In this document: positions 1 to 6,355 of the stretch, in pieces
Layout: each line of letters starts with the position of its first letter
Numbering within the stretch: position 1 is the stretch's first letter
Assembly (NCBI GenBank): GCA_024743015.1
Contig: JANSXJ010000195.1
Coordinates: forward strand, 1 to 6,857
Direction of reading: 5' to 3'
Length of the DNA stretch: 6,857 nt
From: Hyphomonas sp.
GTDB lineage: Bacteria > Pseudomonadota > Alphaproteobacteria > Caulobacterales > Hyphomonadaceae
Translations under genes and position numbers: made by a program
The notes under the pieces: model-generated
What the model was told of the DNA's origin: nothing
The model's input: the letters and a program-made list of their open reading frames with translations, nothing else
The model's database searches: none

Positions 1-2
1 AA

Positions 3-41
3 CGGGCCGGAGAGATCTCGGCCGGGATAGTGGAGGTTTAA
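3..41 (+). CDS. possible C-terminal tail of an upstream gene (partial)
   Basis: A forward frame open from the window edge ends with TAA at 39-41 and would encode a tail reading RAGEISAGIVEV. The stop lies just behind the GGAGG (32-36) that serves the next gene at 45, a layout typical of translational coupling inside an operon. Another frame closes at 28-30, so the choice of frame is uncertain. Twelve residues are too few to identify a family. This is inference from spacing only. Confidence 0.22.
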   Translation, partial: RAGEISAGIVEV

Positions 42-44
42 GCG

Positions 45-431
45 ATGAAACTGGGGCTGCAAATCTGGATAGGCGTGATTTCGCTCATCCCGCTTCTGTT
101 TTCCGTGATGGGTGTGATCAATGGTGCGGCCTATTTCATGCCGGACGGAGGCTACCCGGCAGCATTGGATAACCAGCTCCGCTATTTGTCCGCGATCTAT
201 CTCCTTGTGACGCTCTTATTATGGTGGACGATCCCCAGCATTGAAAAGCACGGCACCGTGCTCGCTTTCATTTGTGCCGTGATTTTTCTTGGCGGACTGG
301 CGCGGCTTCTGTCGCACATGACAATCGGACCCGGACAACCAGAGCAGTTTGCAGGCATGATCCTGGAATTGTCAGCCCCGGCCTTACTGATCTGGCAAAG
401 GCTGGTTGCGCGAAAGGCCGCCGCCGCCTAA
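45..431 (+). CDS. DUF4345 family integral membrane protein
   Basis: A 128-residue inner-membrane protein of unknown function. Four hydrophobic segments are visible, at about residues 4-25, 47-63, 68-90 and 101-118. The segment 41-53, with D42-N43 and R46-Y47-L48, followed by GGLARLLS (83-90), matches my recollection of the DUF4345 family, which has about 120-130 residues and four helices; no biochemical role is established for it. The start is supported by GGAGG at 32-36, eight bases before the ATG. The gene is followed after 10 bases by the HAD phosphatase, so it is likely co-transcribed with it and with the ATP12 chaperone, though no functional tie is apparent. The alanine-rich end (KAAAA) is unremarkable. 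Confidence 0.8.
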   Translation: MKLGLQIWIGVISLIPLLFSVMGVINGAAYFMPDGGYPAALDNQLRYLSAIYLLVTLLLWWTIPSIEKHGTVLAFICAVIFLGGLARLLSHMTIGPGQPEQFAGMILELSAPALLIWQRLVARKAAAA

Positions 432-441
432 ACGGCGGGCC

Positions 442-1107
442 ATGACACTCAAGCTTGCAATTTGGGACATGGACGGCACCATCGTAGATAGCCGGGATGT
501 CATTCAGACGGCGATGGTGCGGAGCTTTGAAAAGCTCGGACTTTCACCGCCTGCTTATGACGATACGCGCAAGACGATTGGGCTTGGATTGCGCGAAGCT
601 TGCCAGATTTTGGCGCCCGATTATCACGATATCGACGCTCTGGCAGCAACCTACAAGGAGTCCTTTGTCGAGCGCCGCTCAGAGCCTGGGTTCAAGGAGC
701 CGCTGTATGACGGTGCAGTGGAAACGCTGCAAAGGCTCAGCGATCAGGGCTGGTTGATCGCAATGGCGACCGGCAAGTCGCACCAGGGAATCCGTGCAAT
801 CTTTGAGATGCATCCGCTCGCACACTACTTTGATACGATCTGGTGTGCCGATGATGGCCCCGGTAAACCGCATCCCTTCATGTGCGAGGAAGCGATGAAG
901 GCGGTTGGTGCGGAACCTCATCAGAGCCTGATTATTGGCGATGCCGTGCACGACATAACCATGGGCTTGAATGCGGGCATCCATACATTGGGCGTCAGCT
1001 GGGGGTTTGGCACCGCAGACGAGCTGGCATCGGTCGGTGCGCATGAAGTTCACCATGATTATGCAAGCTTGGGCGCTAGCCTGGACGCATTCGCAGAAAG
1101 GCTTTGA
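442..1107 (+). CDS. HAD-superfamily hydrolase, phosphoglycolate phosphatase-like
   Basis: A 221-residue cytosolic phosphatase of the haloacid dehalogenase superfamily. All four HAD motifs are visible: DMDGT with nucleophile D9 and acid/base D11 (motif I), T110 in AMATGKS (motif II), K142 in GKPHP (motif III) and D167/D171 in GDAVHDI (motif IV). The alpha-helical insert between motifs I and II, about residues 16-85, is the C1 cap typical of Gph-like enzymes that remove phosphate from small molecules. The substrate cannot be read from sequence. I start at ATG 442 because motif I normally lies a few residues from the N-terminus; an in-frame ATG at 406 would add an unlikely basic, proline-rich leader overlapping the previous gene. 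The ribosome site is weak (GGCGGG, 434-439). The gene ends 4 bases before the ATP12 chaperone, a pairing I recall as common in alphaproteobacteria. Confidence 0.9.
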   Translation: MTLKLAIWDMDGTIVDSRDVIQTAMVRSFEKLGLSPPAYDDTRKTIGLGLREACQILAPDYHDIDALAATYKESFVERRSEPGFKEPLYDGAVETLQRLSDQGWLIAMATGKSHQGIRAIFEMHPLAHYFDTIWCADDGPGKPHPFMCEEAMKAVGAEPHQSLIIGDAVHDITMGLNAGIHTLGVSWGFGTADELASVGAHEVHHDYASLGASLDAFAERL

Positions 1108-1111
1108 GCAC

Positions 1112-1822
1112 GTGGATAAGGTCGACAAACCGAAACGCTTTTACAAACAAGCCGCGGCGGCGCCGGTCGAGGGTGGGTATTCCGTCGAGCTGGATGGCCG
1201 ACAGATCAAGACTCCCGCGAAAGCGACCCTGACGCTGCCGACCGAAGCGCTGGCTAAAGCGGTGGCGAAGGAATGGGCAGAGCAGGGCGAGACGCTCGAT
1301 CTTCAAGCGATGACGCTGACCCGGCTCGCGAATGTTGCGATTGATCGAACGCCGGAGACCCGCGCTGATCTTGCCAGTGAACTGGCCCGATATGCCGGCA
1401 CGGATTTGACCTGTTATCTGGCAGATGCCCCGAGCGCATTGCGCGAACGACAGGATGCAGCATGGCGACCCTGGCGTGAATGGGTGGGAAAAGAGCTTGG
1501 CGTCGTGCTGGTTCCCGTCATCGGCCTGATGGCGAGCCCGCAACCGCCGGCCAGTCTGGACGCCGTCAGGGCACATGCCCTCAACCTTGATGATTTTCGC
1601 CTGACCGCACTGGTGTGGGCCTGTAACCTGCTCGGATCAGCGGTACTGGCGCTGGCTGTGGAGCGCGGGGCGCTGACGGCTCCAGATGCCCTCAACGCTT
1701 CGATTGTCGATGAAGACTGGCAGATTGAACAATGGGGCGCGGACGAAGAAGCCATGCAGGTGCGTACGACGCGAGCTCGGGATGCGGCGGCTTTGCAACT
1801 GTGGTTTGAAGCCCTGTCCTAA
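1112..1822 (+). CDS. ATP12 family F1-ATPase assembly chaperone
   Basis: A 236-residue homologue of mitochondrial Atp12p, the chaperone that binds the F1 alpha subunit during assembly of the ATP synthase catalytic head. Family hallmarks are visible: KRFYKQA (8-14); the beta-rich segment with LDGR and KTPAK (27-37); MTLTRLANVAIDR (67-79); GTDLTCYLADAP with RERQ and W118 (96-118); and the terminal EDWQIEQWGADEEA block (201-214), whose ExWG core I recall as conserved. I choose GTG at 1112, 4 bases after the HAD stop and behind AGAAAGG (1095-1101), because the protein then begins where family members do. An ATG at 971 would give 47 extra residues lying entirely over the HAD gene. Its role fits an energy-metabolism housekeeping gene; the ATP synthase genes themselves are not in this window. 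Confidence 0.9.
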   Translation: MDKVDKPKRFYKQAAAAPVEGGYSVELDGRQIKTPAKATLTLPTEALAKAVAKEWAEQGETLDLQAMTLTRLANVAIDRTPETRADLASELARYAGTDLTCYLADAPSALRERQDAAWRPWREWVGKELGVVLVPVIGLMASPQPPASLDAVRAHALNLDDFRLTALVWACNLLGSAVLALAVERGALTAPDALNASIVDEDWQIEQWGADEEAMQVRTTRARDAAALQLWFEALS

Positions 1823-1866
1823 GACTCGCCTGTAAGGCATTGTGCTGCTTGACGAAAAGATGAATT

Positions 1867-1896
1867 TGGCGTCCTCTCCTGAATTGGAGGACGCCA
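1867..1896 (+). promoter_or_regulatory. hairpin enclosing the ribosome binding site of the lipoprotein gene
   Basis: Arms 1867-1876 (tggcgtcctc) and 1887-1896 (gaggacgcca) are perfect reverse complements over 10 bases, with a further U-G pair (1877/1886) and an eight-base loop. The right arm contains nearly all of the Shine-Dalgarno GGAGG (1886-1890) and ends one base before the ATG at 1898. In mRNA the stem would hide the ribosome site. No T-run follows the stem, so it does not look like an intrinsic terminator for the ATP12 gene. The pairing is seen directly; control of translation (by temperature, protein or RNA) is inference. A TTGACG at 1849-1854 resembles a -35 box, but no convincing -10 follows it. 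Confidence 0.5.
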
Positions 1897-1897
1897 T

Positions 1898-3181
1898 ATG
1901 TTTCGAATGGTTTTGCTGACAGGTGCCGCGCTTGCGCTTTCTGCGTGTGCGTCGGTTGGAAATCTCGCCGCCGTCAACAAGAAAGAGACACTCGGATCCG
2001 GCTTCAACGGTAAGTCGCCCGCCGGTGTGTTCATCGACGCAGAACAGCGCGCTGTTCTTTCCAATCGCCGGACTGATTCTGATCTGCGCGTTGTCTGTGC
2101 TGAGCCCGCGCCCGATGCGCTCTCTGCGATTGCCGCGCAAGCCGGCGTCAGCGTTTCCGATATCTCCAATGCCGTTTCGGCTGAAGGCGGTGTATCCGAA
2201 GCCGCGGCAAATATCGGCCTTCGCACGCAGACCATTCAAACTCTGCGCGATGGCTTCTATCGCGTTTGCGAAGCGTATATGAATGGGCTGTCGGAGGAAC
2301 AGTATTCGATTATGCTGCGCCGATTCCAAACCAATATGATTGCGCTGCTCGCCATCGAACAACTGACCGGAGCGGTCAAAGGTGGCGATGCTGTTGTCAG
2401 CGCATCTGCGGGAAGCGGCATCGATTTTCGTGAGCAATATTTGCAGCGCGCCGCGATGGCATCATCGGAACAGTCTCGCTTGGCGACCGATATTTCCCAG
2501 ACCAATGAGGACATTGGCATTCTCGAAGATGTGAATGCGCAATGTGAACAGGGTGGTTTCGGAGATGGTTGCTCGGCCGCAGATGTCGAGCGACGCGGAC
2601 GAGAGATCCGCGATTTGCGAGCACAGCGCCGCGCCATGGAGCGCGCGCAGGCCTCTGCGGAATCGACCGAGCGCACCAACAACTTGCTCGCCGAATCTGC
2701 TCCTTCCGCCACAGATTCCAGTGCGGGTGGCATGACCGGATCATGGCCGTCGACACCGGCCTATCCTCCGTCCTATGCAGTGGCAGAAGCCGTGCGTGAT
2801 ATCACTATGGCGATCGTGCAGAACGATTATGGTGTGCAGCTTTGCTTCGAACACTTACGCTACATTCAAGAAGGCGACCAGACCGCTCTTTCGGAGCGCT
2901 GCGAGAAAGTCATGGATGCGTATGTGCAGCAGCTGACGGACGCGAATGCCATGCGAGTTGAGATGCAACGCGCCCAGGCTGCGTTAATGGAAAGCGTCGC
3001 GAGCGGCTATATTTCAGCCGACGAAGCATCGACTTTTGCCTCATCGCTCTCGTCAAACGCGTCTGTGCCAGCACCCACAACGGCGCGGTCACTGTCACCG
3101 TTCAACGGCCCGGTGGCAGCCGCAGGCGCTCCCGCTGGCTTGGCGCCGCCTCCACCGCCACCGCCTCCAACCCGGCAATAG
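1898..3181 (+). CDS. uncharacterised outer-membrane-type lipoprotein with cysteine pairs and polyproline tail
   Basis: A 427-residue predicted lipoprotein of unknown function. The leader ends in the lipobox LSAC, so C17 would be lipidated; residue +2 is Ser and not Asp, which by Escherichia coli rules points to the outer membrane. The mature part has about six regions: a short N-terminal stretch; an alpha-helical section (about 58-160) with RVVCAEPAPDA (64-74) and GFYRVCEAYMNG (119-130); a probable coiled coil (about 178-262) rich in E, R, Q and A; a Ser/Gly/Pro linker (262-292); a second helical section (292-382); and a tail with eight consecutive prolines (417-424). Six cysteines remain after C17 (67, 124, 216, 225, 316, 335), an even number suited to three disulfides in the periplasm. 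The start has GGAGG at 1886-1890, seven bases before the ATG. I do not recognise a named family; envelope scaffolding is only a guess. Confidence 0.82.
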   Translation: MFRMVLLTGAALALSACASVGNLAAVNKKETLGSGFNGKSPAGVFIDAEQRAVLSNRRTDSDLRVVCAEPAPDALSAIAAQAGVSVSDISNAVSAEGGVSEAAANIGLRTQTIQTLRDGFYRVCEAYMNGLSEEQYSIMLRRFQTNMIALLAIEQLTGAVKGGDAVVSASAGSGIDFREQYLQRAAMASSEQSRLATDISQTNEDIGILEDVNAQCEQGGFGDGCSAADVERRGREIRDLRAQRRAMERAQASAESTERTNNLLAESAPSATDSSAGGMTGSWPSTPAYPPSYAVAEAVRDITMAIVQNDYGVQLCFEHLRYIQEGDQTALSERCEKVMDAYVQQLTDANAMRVEMQRAQAALMESVASGYISADEASTFASSLSSNASVPAPTTARSLSPFNGPVAAAGAPAGLAPPPPPPPPTRQ

Positions 3182-3262
3182 CCCGACTTTGGCTGCGCGG
3201 GCGCCTTGCTCGCCAACATATCTGCATTACGTCCCCTTCAAGGATCGTTTTAGGAGGGCGTC

Positions 3263-3928
3263 ATGATCATTGTTCACCACTTGGAAGACTCGCGCTCTCA
3301 ACGCGTTCTCTGGTTGCTTGAGGAACTTGGCGTTCCCTATGAAGTGAAACGCTACAATCGCGACCCTGAAACCTCCCTCGCGCCACCCGAGCTCTATGCC
3401 GTGCACCCGCTGGGAAAGTCTCCGGTGATTTCCGACGGAGATATCTCTGTCGCGGAAACCGGTGCGATTTTCGAATACCTGATCGACGCCTATGACCAGG
3501 ACGGACGATTGAAGCCCGCAGCGGGTACGCAGGAGGGCCGGGATTACACGTACTGGCTGCACTATGCCGAAGGGTCGGCCATGACCAACCTGTTGCTGAA
3601 ACTGGTCTTTTCGCGCTTGCCCGATCGCGCCCCGGCACTGATGAGGCCCATCGTTCGCCGCGTATCAGCCAGCGCTGAAGAGGGCTTCATTGATCCGCGC
3701 ATCGCGGAACACACCAAGTGGTGGAATACTTCGCTTGAGGGTACCGGGTACTTTGTCGGACAGGCCCTGACGGGCGCGGACATCATGATGAGCTTCCCGC
3801 TCGAAGCTGCGGCGACCCGAGCCGACCTATCAGCCATGCCGCATATTACCAGCTTTCTGGAGCGCATCCACGCGCGTCCTGCTTACCAGGCAGCGCTCGA
3901 AAAGGGCGGGCCCTACGCGTACGCCTGA
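3263..3928 (+). CDS. glutathione S-transferase, Gtt1-like
   Basis: A 221-residue cytosolic glutathione S-transferase, expected to join glutathione to electrophiles or reduce peroxides. The N-terminal thioredoxin fold (about 1-80) begins with a strand ending at HHLEDSRSQRVLWLLEEL, where S10 is the likely catalytic serine next to R11. HPLGKSPVI (48-56) carries the cis-proline P54, and AETGAI (64-69) is the usual loop binding the gamma-glutamyl group. The all-helical C-terminal domain (about 92-215) contains TGADIMMSFPL (170-180), whose D173 is the conserved folding residue of GST C-domains. The HxLxxSR start and HPLGKSPV core fit the Gtt1-like subgroup. AGGAGG at 3252-3257, five bases before the ATG, fixes the start. 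It lies 81 bases after the lipoprotein gene on the same strand, so it may be expressed separately. The physiological substrate is unknown. Confidence 0.93.
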   Translation: MIIVHHLEDSRSQRVLWLLEELGVPYEVKRYNRDPETSLAPPELYAVHPLGKSPVISDGDISVAETGAIFEYLIDAYDQDGRLKPAAGTQEGRDYTYWLHYAEGSAMTNLLLKLVFSRLPDRAPALMRPIVRRVSASAEEGFIDPRIAEHTKWWNTSLEGTGYFVGQALTGADIMMSFPLEAAATRADLSAMPHITSFLERIHARPAYQAALEKGGPYAYA

Positions 3929-3956
3929 TCCCTGCCTTACTTTCGACTGGAATTTC

Positions 3957-3981
3957 CGCGAACCCTATGCTGGTATTCGCG
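3957..3981. repeat. short inverted repeat upstream of the caspase gene (1)
   Basis: CGCGAA (3957-3962) is mirrored by TTCGCG (3976-3981) with a 13-base spacer containing TATGCT (3966-3971), a weak -10-like hexamer. No good -35 box stands at the right distance. It might be an operator or chance; six-base arms in GC-rich DNA are weak evidence. The lack of a following T-run argues against a terminator for the GST gene. Confidence 0.25.
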
Positions 3982-3998
3982 CCAAGGGGGCGTGAGGA

Positions 3999-4019
3999 CT
4001 GAAGAAGGGACATCTTCAG
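3999..4019. repeat. short inverted repeat upstream of the caspase gene (2)
   Basis: CTGAAGA (3999-4005) and TCTTCAG (4013-4019) are perfect reverse complements separated by seven bases. The repeat lies 27 bases before the ATG at 4047 and 11 bases before the likely ribosome site TGGAG (4031-4035). It could form a leader hairpin or be a dimeric repressor site. The match is seen directly; a regulatory role is inference. Confidence 0.33.
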
Positions 4020-4046
4020 ATCAGCGCAATTGGAGTGGACGCGGAG

Positions 4047-5717
4047 ATGATTAAACGCGCACTGATATCTGTTTTTCTAAGCCTGTTACTGCCGGTTCTG
4101 GCCTCAGCCGAAGCCCGTATCGCTTTGGTGATCGGAAACAGCGATTATGAGACAACCGGATGGGCACTCGCCAATCCCGCAAATGACGCGCGCTTGATGA
4201 AGCAGTCGCTGGAAGCGGTTGGATTTCGGGTGAGCCTGCACGTCAACGCCACTGAAGACGAAATGGAGGACGCGTTTGCCGCCCATGGTGCGCGTCTACG
4301 GGCGGGCGGTCCTGATGCGGTGGGGCTGATTTATTTCGCCGGGCACGGCATTCAGTCTGAAGGCTACAATTATCTTATCCCGGTCGATGCGAATGCGCGG
4401 ACCGAACAGGATGTCTGGGCCCAGGCCCCGCGCCTTGGTCAGGCTTTGCAGCATGTCCGCTCAGCTGGGAATGGTGTGAATTTCGTGGTCCTCGATGCGT
4501 GCCGGAACAATCCACTGCCGAGTTCCAGTCGTTCGGCGGGCTCGGGTGGCCTCGCGCCTGTCGCGCGCTCGCGTGGATTGCTCGTTTCCTATTCCACGGA
4601 GCCGGGTTTTACCGCGACCGACGGAGCAGGGGTGAACAGCCCATATACGGCGGCGCTGGCGCAGGTCATTCAACAAGATGGCCTGATCGCCGAACAGGTC
4701 TTCAAACGCGTTGCGGATCAGGTCAATCAAGCCACAGGTGGAGCTCAGACGCCCTTCTACAATTCCGGACTGATTGGTGAGGATTTCTGTTTTGGTGACT
4801 GTTCCAAGCCTGCGCCAAGCCTTGTCAGCGCAGCAATCCGTCTTCCCATTGGCGGTGCCGGGCGCGAGCTTGCGGAGGATGGTCAGCCCATCGAAGAGGC
4901 TCCGGACTCCATGCCGATCGTGGCGGCGGTGCCTGCGACGACAGATTTTTCCACCTTCCAGGACTGCGATACCTGTCCCGAAATGGTGGTGCTGCCCGCC
5001 GGGGTGTTCACCATGGGCTCGCCGAGCGATGAGTATCGACGTTTCGACAATGAGGGGCCGCAGCGCGAGGTCTCGATCTCCCGGTTTGCTGCTGGAAAGT
5101 ATGAAGTCACTTTCGGAGAATATGCCGCCTGTCGGGCTGATGGTGGATGTCAGGATCATGATCCGACAACGGACTTCCGCAAAGACGTCTTGTGGATGGG
5201 GGCCCGGCGCCCGGTTATGCAAGTGAATGCCAACGACGCGGAGGCCTATATAGACTGGCTGAATTCCAAGGTGGAGGGCGCGCCCTATCGCCTGCTTTCG
5301 GAGGCTGAATGGGAGTACGCGGCGCGGGCGGGCACAGACACCCCGTTTCATACGGGCGAGGAGATCACCAGCGATCAGGCGAACTATAATGGCCAGAGAT
5401 CCTACGCGAACGAGCCGATAGGGGGCGGATACTTGCGCATGCCGGTTGATGTCGGGTCATACCCACCCAACGCATTTGGCCTCTACGACATGCACGGGAA
5501 TATCGCCGAATGGACAGCCGATTGCTTCCGCAACTCTTATGCGGGTCTGCCAAAGGATGGTAGCGCAATTCCGGGTAGCACGAATTGCTCTCGCCCTGTT
5601 CGCGGCGGTGATTTCAACAAGGTTCCATCCTATGTCCGTTCTGCGATGCGCGGTGCTGAACCCGCCAGTCGGCGGGATGACGGGATTGGATTCCGGGTCG
5701 CAAGAACGCTGGACTGA
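4047..5717 (+). CDS. exported caspase-like peptidase fused to a SUMF1/FGE-sulfatase domain
   Basis: A 556-residue two-domain protein. Residues 1-21 form a Sec signal peptide (KR, hydrophobic core, cleavage after ASA), placing the mature protein in the periplasm or outside. Residues 23-252 are a clan CD caspase/metacaspase-like (C14) domain: strand ARIALVIGN, catalytic H100 in YFAGHGIQ, catalytic C152 in LDACRNNP, then VSYSTEPG (180-187) and NSPYTAAL (197-204). A linker (about 253-305) leads to a SUMF1-type domain (306-556): [76 protein letters not shown] and the final RGGDF...GIGFRVAR. The formylglycine-generating cysteines of human FGE (C336, C341) align with K525 and V530, so this fold is probably structural or ligand binding. 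Eight further cysteines (248, 252, 307, 310, 362, 368, 493, 514) could form disulfides. I choose ATG 4047 with TGGAG at 4031-4035; GTG 4035 lacks a ribosome site. Such fusions recur in bacteria; the substrate is unknown. Confidence 0.9.
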   Translation: MIKRALISVFLSLLLPVLASAEARIALVIGNSDYETTGWALANPANDARLMKQSLEAVGFRVSLHVNATEDEMEDAFAAHGARLRAGGPDAVGLIYFAGHGIQSEGYNYLIPVDANARTEQDVWAQAPRLGQALQHVRSAGNGVNFVVLDACRNNPLPSSSRSAGSGGLAPVARSRGLLVSYSTEPGFTATDGAGVNSPYTAALAQVIQQDGLIAEQVFKRVADQVNQATGGAQTPFYNSGLIGEDFCFGDCSKPAPSLVSAAIRLPIGGAGRELAEDGQPIEEAPDSMPIVAAVPATTDFSTFQDCDTCPEMVVLPAGVFTMGSPSDEYRRFDNEGPQREVSISRFAAGKYEVTFGEYAACRADGGCQDHDPTTDFRKDVLWMGARRPVMQVNANDAEAYIDWLNSKVEGAPYRLLSEAEWEYAARAGTDTPFHTGEEITSDQANYNGQRSYANEPIGGGYLRMPVDVGSYPPNAFGLYDMHGNIAEWTADCFRNSYAGLPKDGSAIPGSTNCSRPVRGGDFNKVPSYVRSAMRGAEPASRRDDGIGFRVARTLD

Positions 5718-5719
5718 TC

Positions 5720-6295
5720 CTACTTGATGACGGCGCACGCCACGCGTGGTCCCGCGCCGCCGATGGGCTGGGTCATGTGATCGTCGCGGTTCTGGTGAAT
5801 AATCAGGGCTGTGCCATCTTCGTCAGCAAGCTCAGCGCCGCTGATCAGTGTGGTGAAGGCCTCATACCCTGCAGAACCGTCCGCGGCGGCCCAGACATTT
5901 GGAACATCGCCCGCTTCAGGGCCTTTGGGGTTGAGGAGGCCATGTCCGTTTTCGATCTTGCCGACATGCCCGCCGGATAGTTTGAACGTTCCAGTATCGC
6001 TGCAATCACCAACCTGGTGGAGGTGCAGCCCGTGCCAACCGGGTGTCAGACCGCCAGGTTCAATCGTGGCTTCGAGCATCACCCCGTTTGGGCCATCGAG
6101 AATATTCAGCGCGCCTATCACCCGGCCATCCGCGCCAACAATATCGCCGCCCATCCGGAGCATGCTCGGAAACACGCCCGCTTCCGGTCCAGGCAGCTCA
6201 GATGCGGTTGGCAAGCTTGGCGGCTCATCTTGGGCAGGGGCATGCGCACAGGCAACAAGGGGGAGACTGGCGGCGAGCAGGGCTTTACGGATCAT
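5720..6295 (-). CDS. sodC: lipoprotein Cu,Zn superoxide dismutase
   Basis: A 191-residue periplasmic superoxide dismutase converting superoxide to oxygen and peroxide. The leader ends in a lipobox (LVAC, C16), so the enzyme is probably membrane anchored through a proline-rich stalk (about 17-40). The fold spans about 46-191. Copper ligands are H91 and H93 (HGLHLHQVGDC), bridging H110 (SGGH) and H167 (IIHQ); zinc ligands are H118 and D130. The position of the third zinc histidine (H80 in bovine numbering) is E127 in GPEAGD, exactly nine residues after H118. C98 and C187 would form the conserved disulfide, and R184 in GPRVAC is the substrate-guiding arginine. GGAG (complement of 6304-6307) lies eight bases before the ATG. 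The gene converges on the caspase gene with two bases between stop codons and diverges from tlyA. Identification is firm; effective zinc binding is uncertain. Confidence 0.92.
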   Translation of the reverse strand: MIRKALLAASLPLVACAHAPAQDEPPSLPTASELPGPEAGVFPSMLRMGGDIVGADGRVIGALNILDGPNGVMLEATIEPGGLTPGWHGLHLHQVGDCSDTGTFKLSGGHVGKIENGHGLLNPKGPEAGDVPNVWAAADGSAGYEAFTTLISGAELADEDGTALIIHQNRDDHMTQPIGGAGPRVACAVIK

Positions 6296-6325
6296 GTGAA
6301 GGGCTCCATTGGCTAATGCCAGAAG

Positions 6326-6353
6326 AGTGTAGAGCGTTCGCTGGAGAAGTCAG
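6326..6353 (-). promoter_or_regulatory. candidate sigma70-type promoter for sodC
   Basis: On the minus strand CTGACT (6353-6348) and TACACT (6331-6326) are separated by 16 bases and each match four of six consensus positions of -35 and -10 boxes. Transcription would start near 6318-6320, giving a leader of about 25 bases before the sodC ATG at 6295. The boxes sit in the only divergent gap of the window (60 bases) and overlap the ribosome site region of tlyA on the other strand. Short motif matches of this quality occur by chance, so this is tentative. Confidence 0.28.
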
Positions 6354-6355
6354 CC

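Noticed and set aside
421..438. CCGCCG/CGGCGG hairpin over the DUF4345 stop codon
   Set aside because: It comes from a run of alanine GCC codons; simple-sequence pairing of six bases in GC-rich DNA carries little weight.
971..1111. Longer N-terminus for the ATP12 chaperone from ATG 971
   Set aside because: The extra 47 residues lie wholly over the HAD gene in another frame and do not resemble the family; GTG 1112 has correct spacing after the HAD stop.
1867..1896. Intrinsic terminator after the ATP12 gene
   Set aside because: The stem is strong but no T-run follows; it leads directly into the next start codon, so a ribosome-site hairpin is the better reading.
1637..2437. Long open frame on the minus strand across the end of the ATP12 gene and the lipoprotein start (266 codons)
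   Set aside because: Arginine- and serine-rich shadow translation crossing two supported genes, with no recognisable motif.
4047..4800. Caspase as a cytosolic phage-defence or cell-suicide effector
   Set aside because: A clear signal peptide sends the protein out of the cytoplasm, and no sensor, nuclease, CRISPR or toxin-antitoxin partner is adjacent.
4461..5351. Long open frame on the minus strand opposite the caspase-FGE gene (296 codons)
   Set aside because: Basic, low-similarity translation without domains, fully opposite a gene with unmistakable motifs; a GC-rich shadow frame.
5580..5717. Diversity-generating retroelement variable region at the end of the caspase-FGE gene
   Set aside because: Some retroelement targets end in an FGE or lectin-like fold with a similar RGG...GFRVAR end, but I see no cluster of AAC/AAT codons, no template repeat after the stop (the next gene starts within two bases) and no reverse transcriptase in the window.
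5740..5749. Ten-base palindrome CCACGCGTGG near the sodC 3' end
   Set aside because: It has no loop, lies inside codons for conserved residues (RVA region) and occurs only once in this window as far as I can see.
5811..6299. Forward open frame opposite sodC
   Set aside because: Pro/Ser-rich shadow of a gene whose metal ligands are all in place on the minus strand.
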